Source of the DNA: Coprococcus sp.
Lineage (GTDB): Bacteria; Bacillota; Clostridia; Lachnospirales; Lachnospiraceae
Direction: 5' to 3'
Assembly (NCBI GenBank): GCA_022793995.1
Contig: JAAWDY010000033.1
Coordinates: 117,621 to 181,620 of the forward strand
DNA length: 64,000 bases
A program made the position numbers and the translations under genes. Positions 1 to 8,174 of the stretch are shown here, one piece after another (the stretch's first letter is position 1; each line of letters opens with the position of its first letter). The notes below the pieces were generated by a model. The model was given only the letters and a program-made list of their open reading frames with translations. It did no database searches and was not told where the DNA came from.

Positions 1-471
1 ATTGTGGCGACGATGGCGCTCTGTGAAGCAGCGGCTTACTATAAGACAAAAAATATGACGCTTTGGGATGCGATGGTATCGATTTACGAAAAATACGGAT
101 ACTATAAAGACGATGTCAAATCCATTACGATGAAGGGCATCGAAGGGCTTCAGAAGATTCAGGATATCATGCAGGGGCTTAGGGATAATCCGCCCACCAA
201 GATCGGCGGCTATAAAGTGCTGAAGGCAAGGGATTATCAGGCGGATACATTGAAGAATCTGGAGACAGGAGAAGTCACGGGAACAGGGCTTCCCAGCTCG
301 AACGTGTTGTACTATGACCTGAATGATAATGCCTGGGTATGTGTCCGCCCGTCCGGCACGGAACCGAAGGTGAAGTTCTACTTTGGAGTCAAAGGAACGT
401 CTCTTGAGGATGCGGATGCGAAATCCGAAGAGCTTGGAAGCGCGGTTCTGGCTATGGCAGGGCAGAATTAA
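1..471 (+). CDS. Phosphoglucomutase/phosphomannomutase, C-terminal fragment
   Basis: The reading frame is already open at base 1, so this is the 3' end of a gene that starts outside the window. About 156 residues remain. Near the end is RPSGTEPKVKFYF, the phosphate-binding loop of domain 4 in alpha-D-phosphohexomutases, which interconvert hexose 1- and 6-phosphates through a phosphoserine enzyme. The active-site serine and the metal-binding domains lie upstream and are not visible, so glucose versus mannose specificity cannot be judged. The upstream residues (an EKYGYY stretch and an IMQGLRDNPP segment) fit the domain 3/4 linker of bacterial PgcA-like enzymes. A long palindromic element starts seven bases after the stop and may end the transcript. 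Confidence 0.9.
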   Translation: MVATMALCEAAAYYKTKNMTLWDAMVSIYEKYGYYKDDVKSITMKGIEGLQKIQDIMQGLRDNPPTKIGGYKVLKARDYQADTLKNLETGEVTGTGLPSSNVLYYDLNDNAWVCVRPSGTEPKVKFYFGVKGTSLEDADAKSEELGSAVLAMAGQN

Positions 472-477
472 ATTTCC

Positions 478-660
478 ATTCACAGCCCTCCGCCCGCATG
501 CGCACTCGTCGCCTCTTCGAGGCTCCAGTTTCGCTCCTTATGGAGCTAAGACTGCTTATGTGGGAGGAGTTCCTGCTTCGCAGCCTTGATCTGGATTTGC
601 GGTCAGCCTCTTACATGCAAGCATGAGGAGTCTGCCTGCAAATTCAGATCGGCTGTGAAT
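478..660. repeat. Long palindromic intergenic element, copy 1
   Basis: The ends are exact inverted repeats (ATTCACAGCC and GGCTGTGAAT). The right half forms a long hairpin with GATCTGGATTTGC pairing to TGCAAATTCAGATC and the apex CATGC-AA-GCATG. The left half holds smaller hairpins (CTTCGAGG, CTCCTTATGGAG). It occupies most of the gap between the phosphohexomutase gene and hup. Related elements lie at 60599-60757 and 19761-19809. The short ORF at 383-589 overlaps it and has no coding character. Function is unknown; a terminator or processing signal, or a non-autonomous mobile repeat, would all fit. Confidence 0.7.
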
Positions 661-695
661 CGTAACAGAATTAGCATGCATTTGAGTAAATATGC

Positions 696-724
696 TTGAC
701 AAAGACGGAAAAACCCTATATAAC
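696..724 (+). promoter_or_regulatory. Sigma-A promoter of hup
   Basis: TTGACA at 696-701 and TATAAC at 719-724 are separated by 17 bases. Transcription would start near 731, giving a leader of about 95 bases. That leader can form a small hairpin, AACCCT with AGGGTT, overlapping the -10 region. Confidence 0.75.
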
Positions 725-826
725 TTTATTTAGGGTTGAGGGTTAACATGCATGAAAGCTGGGAGTAACCTTGCCAGAGGCTAGAATACAGAGTATTCTA
801 TGAATAAGATATAGGAGGAAATGGCC

Positions 827-1102
827 ATGAATAAGACAGAGTTGGTGGCGGCAGTAGCAGAGCAGGCTGAGATTTCAAAGAAGGATGCAGAAAAAGCTTT
901 GAAAGCTTTCGTAGACGTAGTGACAGAACAGTTGAAGAAAGAGGAAAAAGTACAGTTGGTAGGCTTCGGCACATTTGAAGTCAGCTCCAGAGCTGCAAGA
1001 GAGGGAAGAAATCCACTGACAAAAGAGCCTATGAAGATTGCTGCCTGCAAGGCGCCGAAGTTCAAAGCAGGAAAGGCTTTAAAGGATGCTGTTAACGCAT
1101 AG
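827..1102 (+). CDS. hup: HU family DNA-binding protein
   Basis: A 91-residue histone-like protein that binds and bends DNA as a dimer and compacts the nucleoid. It begins MNKTELVAAVAEQ and contains the family signature GFGTFEVSSRAAREGRNP that enters the beta-arm; the length is the usual 90-91 residues. The ORF track starts at 821, but the AGGAGG at 813-818 is only two bases from that ATG and eight bases from the one at 827, so 827 is preferred. It is a single-gene unit with a consensus promoter upstream and a perfect hairpin terminator about 90 bases downstream, as expected for an abundant protein. Confidence 0.96.
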   Translation: MNKTELVAAVAEQAEISKKDAEKALKAFVDVVTEQLKKEEKVQLVGFGTFEVSSRAAREGRNPLTKEPMKIAACKAPKFKAGKALKDAVNA

Positions 1103-1191
1103 TGCGCCGTTAAGGGTGAACGGACTGCATCGCTGGGAAGGCGGTTTGGTTGGAAGCCTTGAGGGTTAATATATGGGAAATGAGTATTCGG

Positions 1192-1219
1192 ATAGAGAGC
1201 GCTTGCGCTCTCTATTTTT
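1192..1219 (+). terminator. Rho-independent terminator after hup
   Basis: A perfect 11-bp stem, ATAGAGAGCGC with GCGCTCTCTAT, has a TT loop and runs into a five-base T tract. It ends hup transcription before rqcP. Confidence 0.85.
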
Positions 1220-1256
1220 AACCCTTGAGACTACTGTGTCAGCAGTGTAATAATAT

Positions 1257-1321
1257 AATATTTCTACCTGTGCGGTTGAAACGGCGATTTATTGGCAGCC
1301 CACCGCACAGGTGGCAATATT
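1257..1321. repeat. Interrupted inverted repeat before rqcP
   Basis: AATATT-3 nt-ACCTGTGCGGT is mirrored after a 25-base loop by ACCGCACAGGT-3 nt-AATATT. It ends two bases before the ribosome-binding region of rqcP. The loop contains GAAACGGCGATTTATTGGC, which loosely resembles the core of the palindromic elements at 19761 and 60599. In the RNA it could present or hide the start site of the downstream operon. No protein-coding signal is seen in this gap. Confidence 0.55.
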
Positions 1322-1339
1322 TGAGGAAAGGAAAGAACG

Positions 1340-1579
1340 ATGAGATTAGACAAATTTTTGAAAGTATCGCGTCTTATTAAGCGCCGTACTGTGGCGAATG
1401 AGGCGTGCGACGCCGGCCGTGTGCTGGTAAACGGGAATGTGGCAAAGGCATCTCTTCATGTGAAGAAGGGGGATGTCCTTGAGATCCAGTTCGGAACAAA
1501 GACGGTAAAAGCAGAAGTCTTGGATTTGAAGGAGACGACGAAAAAGGACGAGGCGTCGGAACTGTTTCGATATCTGTAG
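1340..1579 (+). CDS. rqcP: S4-domain ribosome quality control factor RqcP (YabO)
   Basis: A 79-residue protein consisting almost entirely of one S4 RNA-binding domain: it begins MRLDKFLKVSRLIKRRTVANE and continues with AGRVLVNG and VKKGDVLEIQFG. In Bacillus this protein binds obstructed 50S subunits and works with RqcH in adding alanine tails to stalled nascent chains. The length and the position directly before yabP-yabQ-divIC match the Firmicutes gene order, separating it from the longer RluB or YlmH S4 proteins. A GAGGAAAGGAAAG ribosome site precedes the ATG. It is probably the first gene of the operon that runs toward spoIIE. Confidence 0.9.
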   Translation: MRLDKFLKVSRLIKRRTVANEACDAGRVLVNGNVAKASLHVKKGDVLEIQFGTKTVKAEVLDLKETTKKDEASELFRYL

Positions 1580-1711
1580 TCTGCGGGGAAAGAAAAAGAG
1601 CCGAATTAATCATAATTCCGTACAACCCTTCATACAATGGTTATTATGAAAGTTACATCGCCGGGAAGGCGGTTCGCTTCATGTAGAAAGCAGGGAAGGG
1701 CGGGATCGTAT

Positions 1712-2002
1712 TTGGAAGAGAGGCAGATGCCGAAGGCACAGAGCCATAAATTAGTGGTGAATAATCGCAAGACCAGCATGGTGACGGGGGTGTTGGATGT
1801 ATTGTCCTTTGACTTAAACGAGATCCTTCTGGAAACAGAGCAGGGCATGTTGATGGTGAAAGGAACGGACATGCACGTGAACCGTCTGAGCCTGGAAAAG
1901 GGGGAAGTGGATCTGTCGGGAAATATCGACAGTATTGCCTACTCCGACATCCACGGGGCGGCAAAGCAGGGTGAGAATTTCCTGGCAAAGCTATTCCGGT
2001 AG
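1712..2002 (+). CDS. yabP: Spore cortex/coat morphogenesis protein YabP
   Basis: YabP is a small sporulation protein made in the mother cell under sigma-E and needed for normal spore development. The recognisable part is HKLVVNNRKTSMVTGVLDV followed by a GMLMVKGTDMHVNRL segment, typical of YabP/YqfC family beta-rich proteins. The ORF track begins at 1637, but the extra 25 residues do not resemble the family. A TTG start at 1712 gives 96 residues beginning MEERQ and has AGGGAAGGG about eleven bases upstream; an internal ATG at 1727 is the alternative. Synteny with rqcP and yabQ supports the identity. A mother-cell promoter was not identified. Confidence 0.85.
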   Translation: MEERQMPKAQSHKLVVNNRKTSMVTGVLDVLSFDLNEILLETEQGMLMVKGTDMHVNRLSLEKGEVDLSGNIDSIAYSDIHGAAKQGENFLAKLFR

Positions 2003-2008
2003 GCGCTT

Positions 2009-2341
2009 ATGCTGGGGATTCAGATTGAATTTGCCGTATTTAACCATGCGATTCTGACCGGGATATTTATCGTTTCTGTCTACTTAGGGCTGCGAGTCTT
2101 AAGAAGGCTGATCGGCCATGCGCTGTGGGTGATAAATCTAGAAGACGTGCTGTATTGGATTTTTGCAGCGGGGTATCTCTTTGTGCAAATTTACCATACC
2201 AGTGATGGCATGATCCGGTGGTATTTTGTACTAGGTCTTGTGATTGGAATGCTCATTATGAAATTTTCTGCGTTTCTGGCAAAAAAAATAGACAAAAAAA
2301 TAAGCACTTTTCTGCAAAGAAAATCAGGAAAAAAGTCTTGA
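2009..2341 (+). CDS. yabQ: Spore cortex biosynthesis protein YabQ
   Basis: A 110-residue integral membrane protein with about four hydrophobic segments (roughly residues 8-28, 43-62, 68-90) and a very basic lysine-rich C-terminus. YabQ is required for cortex formation and localises to the forespore outer membrane in Bacillus. It starts six bases after the yabP stop, so the two are probably translated from one message. Sequence conservation in this family is low; the call rests on length, topology and its place between yabP and divIC. Confidence 0.82.
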   Translation: MLGIQIEFAVFNHAILTGIFIVSVYLGLRVLRRLIGHALWVINLEDVLYWIFAAGYLFVQIYHTSDGMIRWYFVLGLVIGMLIMKFSAFLAKKIDKKISTFLQRKSGKKS

Positions 2342-2475
2342 TAATTGTCCTTAAAGAAGATAAGATTAATTTATATCTGCTGATCTAAGAGGAGAGGGAG
2401 AGGCGGAGGAACTACCAGGGAGTATCAGATAGGCGGCTGATAAGGGAGAAGGCTGCCGGCAAAAGGGGAATAAAT

Positions 2476-2802
2476 ATGGGGAGCCAGAGACAGAAGCGCC
2501 GCACGCGGTGTCCGGAAAGAAGGGTCCATCATCATAAGAGAAGCGTACTGGCTATCAGCGCTGTTATCCTTTTGCTGGGTACGGTCGTCATCATGCACGG
2601 CGCGTCGCTGGAGAAGAAGAACAGGCTCTACATGGCCCAGGAAGCAGAACTTAAGAGACAGATCGATGATGAGAAGAAACGTTCGGAAGAGATCGATAAG
2701 CTGAAAGAGTATATAGAGACAGATGAATATATTGAAGAGATGGCGAGGGAGAAGCTGGGTCTTGTGAAGGAGAACGAGATCTTGCTGCGGCCTGAGCAAT
2801 GA
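2476..2802 (+). CDS. divIC: FtsB/DivIC-type septum formation initiator
   Basis: A 108-residue bitopic division protein. Residues 1-25 are basic and cytoplasmic, residues 26-43 form one transmembrane segment (LAISAVILLLGTVVIM), and the rest is a coiled coil (EAELKRQIDDEKKRSEEIDKL) ending in REKLGLVKENEIL, the conserved DivIC/FtsB tail. It works with FtsL and DivIB to activate septal peptidoglycan synthesis. The position between yabQ and spoIIE is the usual Firmicutes arrangement. The 130 bases between yabQ and this gene contain no other ORF. Confidence 0.9.
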   Translation: MGSQRQKRRTRCPERRVHHHKRSVLAISAVILLLGTVVIMHGASLEKKNRLYMAQEAELKRQIDDEKKRSEEIDKLKEYIETDEYIEEMAREKLGLVKENEILLRPEQ

Positions 2803-2893
2803 CAGATCTGTTTACAAAAGATGGGCTTTGGAAAGTGATTTCCAGGGCTCTTTTTTCAGGGAAGTGTATGAAAACAATAAGGGGGTTTCTGTG

Positions 2894-4306
2894 ATGGAAG
2901 AGTTAAGAGAAGGACTGGCGGTTATGCCCAATCCGTATGTGGCGCAGGCGGACAGGCTTGCGGCGTCGCTGCATCATCTGGCAGATACCTTCCTGATCCG
3001 GGAAGGGACGCGCAGGCAGCTTACGGAAGAAGAAATGCAGGGAATATTTGAGAAAGTTTCAGATAAAGTATGCGAGTCGTGCACAAGACGTGAGCAGTGT
3101 CTGGAAGGCAGCCGAGAACAGGTCTATCATATGGTTTACGAATTGATGCAGACAGTGGAAGAATACGGGGCGGAGCTGAACGTCGAGATGAAGAGGAAGC
3201 TTCAGAAACAGTGCTGCCTTGCGCCGCGCTTTCTAAGGCATACGTTAGAGGGGTTTCAGGAAGCGAAGCAGGCGCTTGCCTGGAATAATAAAATGGCGCT
3301 GAGCAGGGAAGGATGCGCTGTTCAGCTCGATACATTTGCACAGCTGATCCGCCATGCGACGAGAGAGCTGGATTCCAGCATATTTAACGACCCGCCGCTT
3401 GAAAAAAAGATAAAACAGCACTTAAAGCGGTCAGGGATACGGATGCTCAGCGCTGTTTTTTTTGTAAGTGCCCAGGGAAGATATGAGATCCATGTCACTG
3501 TGAAAGCAGAGAAGGGCGTGTGCGTTACTACAAAGGCTTTGGCAAAAATTTTATCACGGTGTACCGGGAAGAGAATGCTCCCGGCGGAGGATGAAAGACC
3601 GGTGATCGGCCAGGATTATTGTACTATAGTCTGTGTGGAAGGCCCTGGATATCATACGCTTCAGGGAATGGCGAAGGTAGGAAAAGGCTGCCAGAAAATA
3701 TCGGGGGACAGTTTTTTGATGACGCCACTCCCCGGAGGGCGGCAGGCGGCGATCCTTTCCGACGGGATGGGTTCCGGAGAGAAGGCGTTCCGTGAGAGCG
3801 CGATGGTGGTGGAGATGCTGGAGGAGCTTTTAAAAGCGGGATTTCCCCAGAGGACAGCGCTTTCCATGCTCAATACGGCGCTTGTGATGGGACGGGAGGA
3901 GATTCATTTTTCAACGGCGGATATGGCCGTCCTGAATCTGTACGATGGAAGCTGCGATTTTTTCAAAGCTGGCGCTGCACCGACGTTTATTCGGCGTGAA
4001 GACAGAGTGGAACATATCTATTCCCAGAGTCTTCCGCTCGGGGTGGTGCAGAACCAAGAGCCGGAGGAGGCGCAGGCTAAACTGTATTCAGGGGATGTGA
4101 TCGTGATGGTGACGGATGGCGTGCTTGATGCTCTGCCTTCTGGAGAGCAGGAAAAGATTCTTGACGAGGTTATTCTGGGCGCGGTGCTGGAGAATCCGGA
4201 AGAGCTCGCTCATTATATCCTGCAGAGCGTTCTGGAACATGCGGGCGATACGCCGCAGGACGATATGACGGTTCTGGTGGCGAGCCTGTGGGCAAACGCG
4301 CAGTAG
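2894..4306 (+). CDS. spoIIE: SpoIIE-type PP2C phosphatase lacking the membrane domain
   Basis: SpoIIE dephosphorylates SpoIIAA to release sigma-F in the forespore. The C-terminal third is a PP2C/SpoIIE phosphatase with AILSDGMGSGEKA, VTDGVLD and a final DDMTVLVASL, covering the metal-binding aspartates. The middle has the cysteine-bearing region of SpoIIE (CESCTRREQC, then QKQCCLAP). Bacillus SpoIIE is about 830 residues with ten N-terminal transmembrane helices; here there are about 470 residues and none. The ORF start at 2828 is a TTG without a ribosome site; ATG 2894 has AAGGGGG eight bases upstream. The position between divIC and tilS is the standard one, so it is probably the genuine SpoIIE in a soluble or shortened form. 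Confidence 0.85.
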   Translation: MEELREGLAVMPNPYVAQADRLAASLHHLADTFLIREGTRRQLTEEEMQGIFEKVSDKVCESCTRREQCLEGSREQVYHMVYELMQTVEEYGAELNVEMKRKLQKQCCLAPRFLRHTLEGFQEAKQALAWNNKMALSREGCAVQLDTFAQLIRHATRELDSSIFNDPPLEKKIKQHLKRSGIRMLSAVFFVSAQGRYEIHVTVKAEKGVCVTTKALAKILSRCTGKRMLPAEDERPVIGQDYCTIVCVEGPGYHTLQGMAKVGKGCQKISGDSFLMTPLPGGRQAAILSDGMGSGEKAFRESAMVVEMLEELLKAGFPQRTALSMLNTALVMGREEIHFSTADMAVLNLYDGSCDFFKAGAAPTFIRREDRVEHIYSQSLPLGVVQNQEPEEAQAKLYSGDVIVMVTDGVLDALPSGEQEKILDEVILGAVLENPEELAHYILQSVLEHAGDTPQDDMTVLVASLWANAQ

Positions 4307-4336
4307 TGTAACAATTTTGGAGGAAAGGAAAGTACC

Positions 4337-5794
4337 ATGCAGAAAAAAGTCCAAAAGTACATAGAACAGCATCATATGATTCAGCCGGGCGATACCGTAA
4401 TCGCGGGGGTATCCGGGGGAGCCGATTCAATCTGCCTTCTCTGCGTCCTGGTGGAACTATCCAAGGCCCTGGGATTTCACCTTGTGGTCGTGCATGTGAA
4501 CCATGGGATTCGAGGCGCGGCGGCAGACGCGGACGAAGCGTATGTCCAGGAACGCTGTGCGGCCTGGTCCATTCCCTGCGAGACATTTCATAGGGATGTG
4601 CCGGCTTTTGCAAAAGAGCACAGGATTTCGGAAGAGGAGGCGGGACGTACGATCAGGCGTGGGGCGTTCGAGGATGCGGTGCGCCGGCATGGAGGAGATC
4701 GGATCGCTCTGGCGCATCAGATGGAGGATAACGCGGAGACATTCCTTCTCAATCTTGCCAGAGGCAGCAGGATCAAAGGACTGGGAGGGATCCGTCCGGT
4801 AAACGGGGTTTATATCCGTCCGCTGCTCTGTGTAGGAAGACAGGAGATTGAACAATATTTGGAAAAAAAAGGGATTGCGTATTGTATGGACGCCACAAAT
4901 CTGGAGGATACTTATACAAGGAACCGAATACGAAGCCATGTTATCCCATATTTAATAGAAGAAGTAAATGAAAGGACAGTCGAACACATAAACGGCGCGA
5001 TGGAAGAGCTGCGAAAGATCCAGGATTACCTCGCAGAGCGGGCAGAAGAGGCATTTCAGAGATGCGTCCTGGAAAGGGAGGACGGATATCTGATCGGGAA
5101 GGAAGCGCTTGAGGGGCAGGAGGAGCTTTTGCGGAGCATGACCGTAAGAATGGCGCTGGCGCGTCTGGCAGGAGGGGTGAAGGATCTGGAAGAAATCCAT
5201 GCAAAGGCCATTCTGGAACTAATGGGAAAGCAAAGCGGGAGGAAGGCTATCCTTCCATACGGGATCTGCGCGGTACGGACGTACGGCGGCGTCCTGCTCA
5301 GGAAATCGGAGAGCCGTAAAGGAGCCTCGGAGGGAAAGAAAGCGCTGGAAGGAAAGGAAGATCCGGAAGGAAAAGAAATGTTCCTGGATCTGTATCTGAA
5401 CCAGGAAAAGACTTTTCAATATGGGGAATGGACGATTTCCTGTCGCATTTTGCAAAATGTGGGAAATATGGACGATGTTCCTAAAAAAAAATACACGAAA
5501 TGGTTTGACTATGATATAATAAAACAGAATGTCAGCATACGGGCCCGCAGGCCGGGCGATTGGATCGTGATCGACAGGAATGGGAATTCACAAAAACTCA
5601 AGTCTTATTTTATCAACGAGAAGATACCTGCTGACATCCGCTCCGGAATCCCGCTGATCGCAGAAGGCGATCAGATCCTATGGATCGTGGGATACCGGCA
5701 GAGTAAGGCCTATCAAGTGACGAAAGAGACAACTTCTATATTAGAGATTTCGGTAGTGGAGGAATGTACATGGCAGAGACAATCAGGGTGTTGA
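4337..5794 (+). CDS. tilS: tRNA(Ile)-lysidine synthase TilS
   Basis: TilS ligates lysine to C34 of the CAU-anticodon isoleucine tRNA so that it reads AUA instead of AUG; it is essential. The N-terminal PP-loop motif VSGGADSICLL is at residues 25-35, followed by HVNHGIRG and the ALAHQMEDNAETFLLNLARG segment of the family. The C-terminus (RPGDWIVIDRNGNSQKLKSYF) is the TilS C-terminal domain. At 485 residues it is full length. An acidic, lysine-rich stretch at about 333-352 (KGASEGKKALEGKEDPEGKE) looks like a lineage-specific linker. Its last 25 bases overlap the start of hpt. Confidence 0.95.
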   Translation: MQKKVQKYIEQHHMIQPGDTVIAGVSGGADSICLLCVLVELSKALGFHLVVVHVNHGIRGAAADADEAYVQERCAAWSIPCETFHRDVPAFAKEHRISEEEAGRTIRRGAFEDAVRRHGGDRIALAHQMEDNAETFLLNLARGSRIKGLGGIRPVNGVYIRPLLCVGRQEIEQYLEKKGIAYCMDATNLEDTYTRNRIRSHVIPYLIEEVNERTVEHINGAMEELRKIQDYLAERAEEAFQRCVLEREDGYLIGKEALEGQEELLRSMTVRMALARLAGGVKDLEEIHAKAILELMGKQSGRKAILPYGICAVRTYGGVLLRKSESRKGASEGKKALEGKEDPEGKEMFLDLYLNQEKTFQYGEWTISCRILQNVGNMDDVPKKKYTKWFDYDIIKQNVSIRARRPGDWIVIDRNGNSQKLKSYFINEKIPADIRSGIPLIAEGDQILWIVGYRQSKAYQVTKETTSILEISVVEECTWQRQSGC

Positions 5795-6291
5795 TATCAG
5801 AAGAAGATGTGAACGCCAGAATTAACGAACTTGCAAAGAAGATCAGCGACGACTATGCCGGAGGGCAAGTACATTTGATCTGTATCCTGAAGGGCAGTGT
5901 ATTTTTTATGTGTGAACTGGCGAAGCGAATCACGGTTCCGGTTTCCATGGATTTTATGAGTGTGAGCAGTTACGGCAATGAAACTACGTCCAGCGGAGTC
6001 GTTAAGATCAAAAAGGATCTGGATGAAACGCTGAAAGGAAAGGATGTCATTGTGGTGGAGGATATTGTGGACTCCGGACGCACTTTGTACTATCTTTTCG
6101 ATATCCTGAAAGAAAGAGGACCGAAGAGTCTAAGGCTTTGTACGCTTTTGGATAAACCAGAGAGGCGTGTATGCGACGTGAAGGTGGATTATATCGGGTT
6201 TGAGATACCGGATGAATTTGTCGTGGGTTATGGTCTGGATTTTGCACAGAAGTACAGGAACCTGCCGTATGTTGGCTGTGTTAAAATGTAG
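5770..6291 (+). CDS. hpt: Hypoxanthine phosphoribosyltransferase
   Basis: This purine salvage enzyme joins hypoxanthine or guanine to PRPP to give IMP or GMP. The PRPP-binding loop is VIVVEDIVDSGRTL and the N-terminal flexible loop region is DFMSVSSYGNET; both are typical of the 170-180 residue bacterial HPRT. GGAGG at 5758-5762 is one base from the ATG at 5764 and seven from the ATG at 5770, so the protein more likely begins MAETIRVL. The start lies inside the end of tilS, suggesting translational coupling; tilS-hpt-ftsH is a classic conserved trio. Confidence 0.95.
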   Translation: MAETIRVLISEEDVNARINELAKKISDDYAGGQVHLICILKGSVFFMCELAKRITVPVSMDFMSVSSYGNETTSSGVVKIKKDLDETLKGKDVIVVEDIVDSGRTLYYLFDILKERGPKSLRLCTLLDKPERRVCDVKVDYIGFEIPDEFVVGYGLDFAQKYRNLPYVGCVKM

Positions 6292-6312
6292 AAAACGGAA
6301 GGGGTATTTTGC

Positions 6313-8124
6313 TTGAATAATAATAGAACAAGAGGGATAAGTGGACTTACGCTGCTATTTGGCATCGTTCTGATCGCTATAATATACTGGTTTGTGGGGA
6401 ATCCGGGAAGTCAGGAAGCTCCCTATACCTATCGGGACTTCCAGAATGGGGTGAAGGAGGATCAGATCACGCGTGTCGAGATCCGGCAGAACCGTGTTGC
6501 GCCGACAGGGACCATACGGGTCCAGGATAAAAAGGACGAGCTGCATGAGCTTCACGTTTCGGATGTAAATGAGATACAGGATTTTCTGGACTCCTATGAT
6601 GTGGAGTTTGAAGTGGCGGATGTTCCGCAGGACAGTTGGGTGGTGACGACACTGCTCCCGACCCTTTTAATGGTAGGAGCCGTGCTTTTTGTCGTTGCAA
6701 TGATGAACCGCCAGGGCGGGGCGAACGCCAAGGCTATGAATTTCGGAAAGAGCCGTGCCAGAATGAGCACGGAGCTGGATAATAAAGTCACATTTGCCCA
6801 GGTGGCGGGATTAAAGGAGGAGAAAGAGGAGTTGGAGGAGATTGTGGATTTCCTGAAGGCTCCTGGAAAATATACCCAAGTGGGGGCAAGGATACCGAAG
6901 GGCGTTTTGCTGGAGGGTCCTCCGGGGACAGGTAAGACTCTTCTGGCAAAAGCAGTCGCAGGAGAAGCGGGGGTGCCCTTTTTTACAATTTCTGGTTCAG
7001 ATTTTGTTGAGATGTTCGTAGGAGTGGGCGCTTCCCGGGTCAGGGATTTGTTCGAGGATGCCAAGGGAAATGCGCCATGTATTGTATTTATTGACGAGAT
7101 CGACGCGGTGGCGAGACGGCGCGGGACCGGTATGGGCGGCGGCCATGATGAAAGAGAGCAGACGCTCAATCAGCTCTTGGTAGAAATGGACGGTTTTGGC
7201 GTCAATGAAGGAATCATTGTGATGGCGGCCACGAACAGGGTCGATATCCTGGATCCGGCGATCCTGCGTCCGGGCAGGTTTGACCGTAAAGTTATGGTAG
7301 GAAGACCGGACGTCCAGGGACGTCTGGAGATTCTGCAGGTTCACGCCAAAGGAAAACCTCTGGGGGACGATGTGGATTTGGAACAGACCGCGCGGACAAC
7401 GGCTGGATTTACTGGGGCGGATCTGGAGAACCTTCTCAACGAGGCCGCGATCCTGGCGGCAAAAGAGGGAAGAGTCTATCTGCAGCAGTCCGATATCAGG
7501 CATGCGTTTATCAAGGTTGGAATTGGCGCGGAAAAGAAGAGTCGGGTGATTTCGGATAAAGAGAAAAAGATTACCGCCTTTCACGAAGCTGGACATGCTA
7601 TTTTGTTCCATGTCCTTCCAGATGTGGGACCTGTGTACAGCGTGTCGATCATCCCTACAGGAGTCGGCGCAGCGGGGTATACGATGCCGCTTCCAGAAAA
7701 AGATGAAATGTTTAATACAAAGGGTAGGATGTTGCAGGATATCACAGTGGCGCTTGGCGGCCGCGCGGCGGAAGAGATGGTGTTCGACGATATTACCACA
7801 GGGGCGTCGCAGGACATCCGCCAGGCAACCGCTTATGCGAAATCGATGGTTACCAAGTTTGGTATGTCTGAGCAGCTTGGCCTGGTAAACTATGATAATG
7901 ACAGCGACGAAGTATTTATTGGAAGGGACTGGGGACACACCTCCCGCGGGTACGGAGAGAAGGTTGCATCCACGATCGATATGGAAGTAAAACGGATTAT
8001 CGACGAGTGCTATGTGGAGGCGAAACGGATGATTGAGGAGCGTAGGGACGTACTGGATCGTTGTGCAGAGCTGCTGCTCCAAAAAGAGAAGATAACGAGG
8101 GAAGAATTTGAGGCACTGTTTTAG
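6313..8124 (+). CDS. ftsH: ATP-dependent zinc metalloprotease FtsH
   Basis: A membrane-anchored AAA+ protease that degrades misfolded membrane proteins and short-lived regulators. Order: an N-terminal transmembrane helix (about 10-29), an extracytoplasmic domain, a second transmembrane helix (about 112-130), the AAA module with Walker A GPPGTGKT, Walker B IVFIDEID and the second region of homology ([20 protein letters not shown]), then the zinc site HEAGH. It has 603 residues, the usual length. The start is TTG with GGAAGGGG eight bases upstream. It follows hpt by 21 bases, so it is probably cotranscribed. Confidence 0.96.
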   Translation: MNNNRTRGISGLTLLFGIVLIAIIYWFVGNPGSQEAPYTYRDFQNGVKEDQITRVEIRQNRVAPTGTIRVQDKKDELHELHVSDVNEIQDFLDSYDVEFEVADVPQDSWVVTTLLPTLLMVGAVLFVVAMMNRQGGANAKAMNFGKSRARMSTELDNKVTFAQVAGLKEEKEELEEIVDFLKAPGKYTQVGARIPKGVLLEGPPGTGKTLLAKAVAGEAGVPFFTISGSDFVEMFVGVGASRVRDLFEDAKGNAPCIVFIDEIDAVARRRGTGMGGGHDEREQTLNQLLVEMDGFGVNEGIIVMAATNRVDILDPAILRPGRFDRKVMVGRPDVQGRLEILQVHAKGKPLGDDVDLEQTARTTAGFTGADLENLLNEAAILAAKEGRVYLQQSDIRHAFIKVGIGAEKKSRVISDKEKKITAFHEAGHAILFHVLPDVGPVYSVSIIPTGVGAAGYTMPLPEKDEMFNTKGRMLQDITVALGGRAAEEMVFDDITTGASQDIRQATAYAKSMVTKFGMSEQLGLVNYDNDSDEVFIGRDWGHTSRGYGEKVASTIDMEVKRIIDECYVEAKRMIEERRDVLDRCAELLLQKEKITREEFEALF

Positions 8125-8174
8125 GACAAAGGCTTTGACACCAGAAGGGCAAGTGATTCATAGGGGTTGGTTAC

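Noticed and set aside
383-589. 68-residue ORF overlapping the phosphohexomutase end
   Set aside because: It reads through the palindromic element and lacks a start signal.
6997-8082. 361-residue minus-strand ORF
   Set aside because: It is the complement of the AAA and protease domains of ftsH, with no family resemblance.
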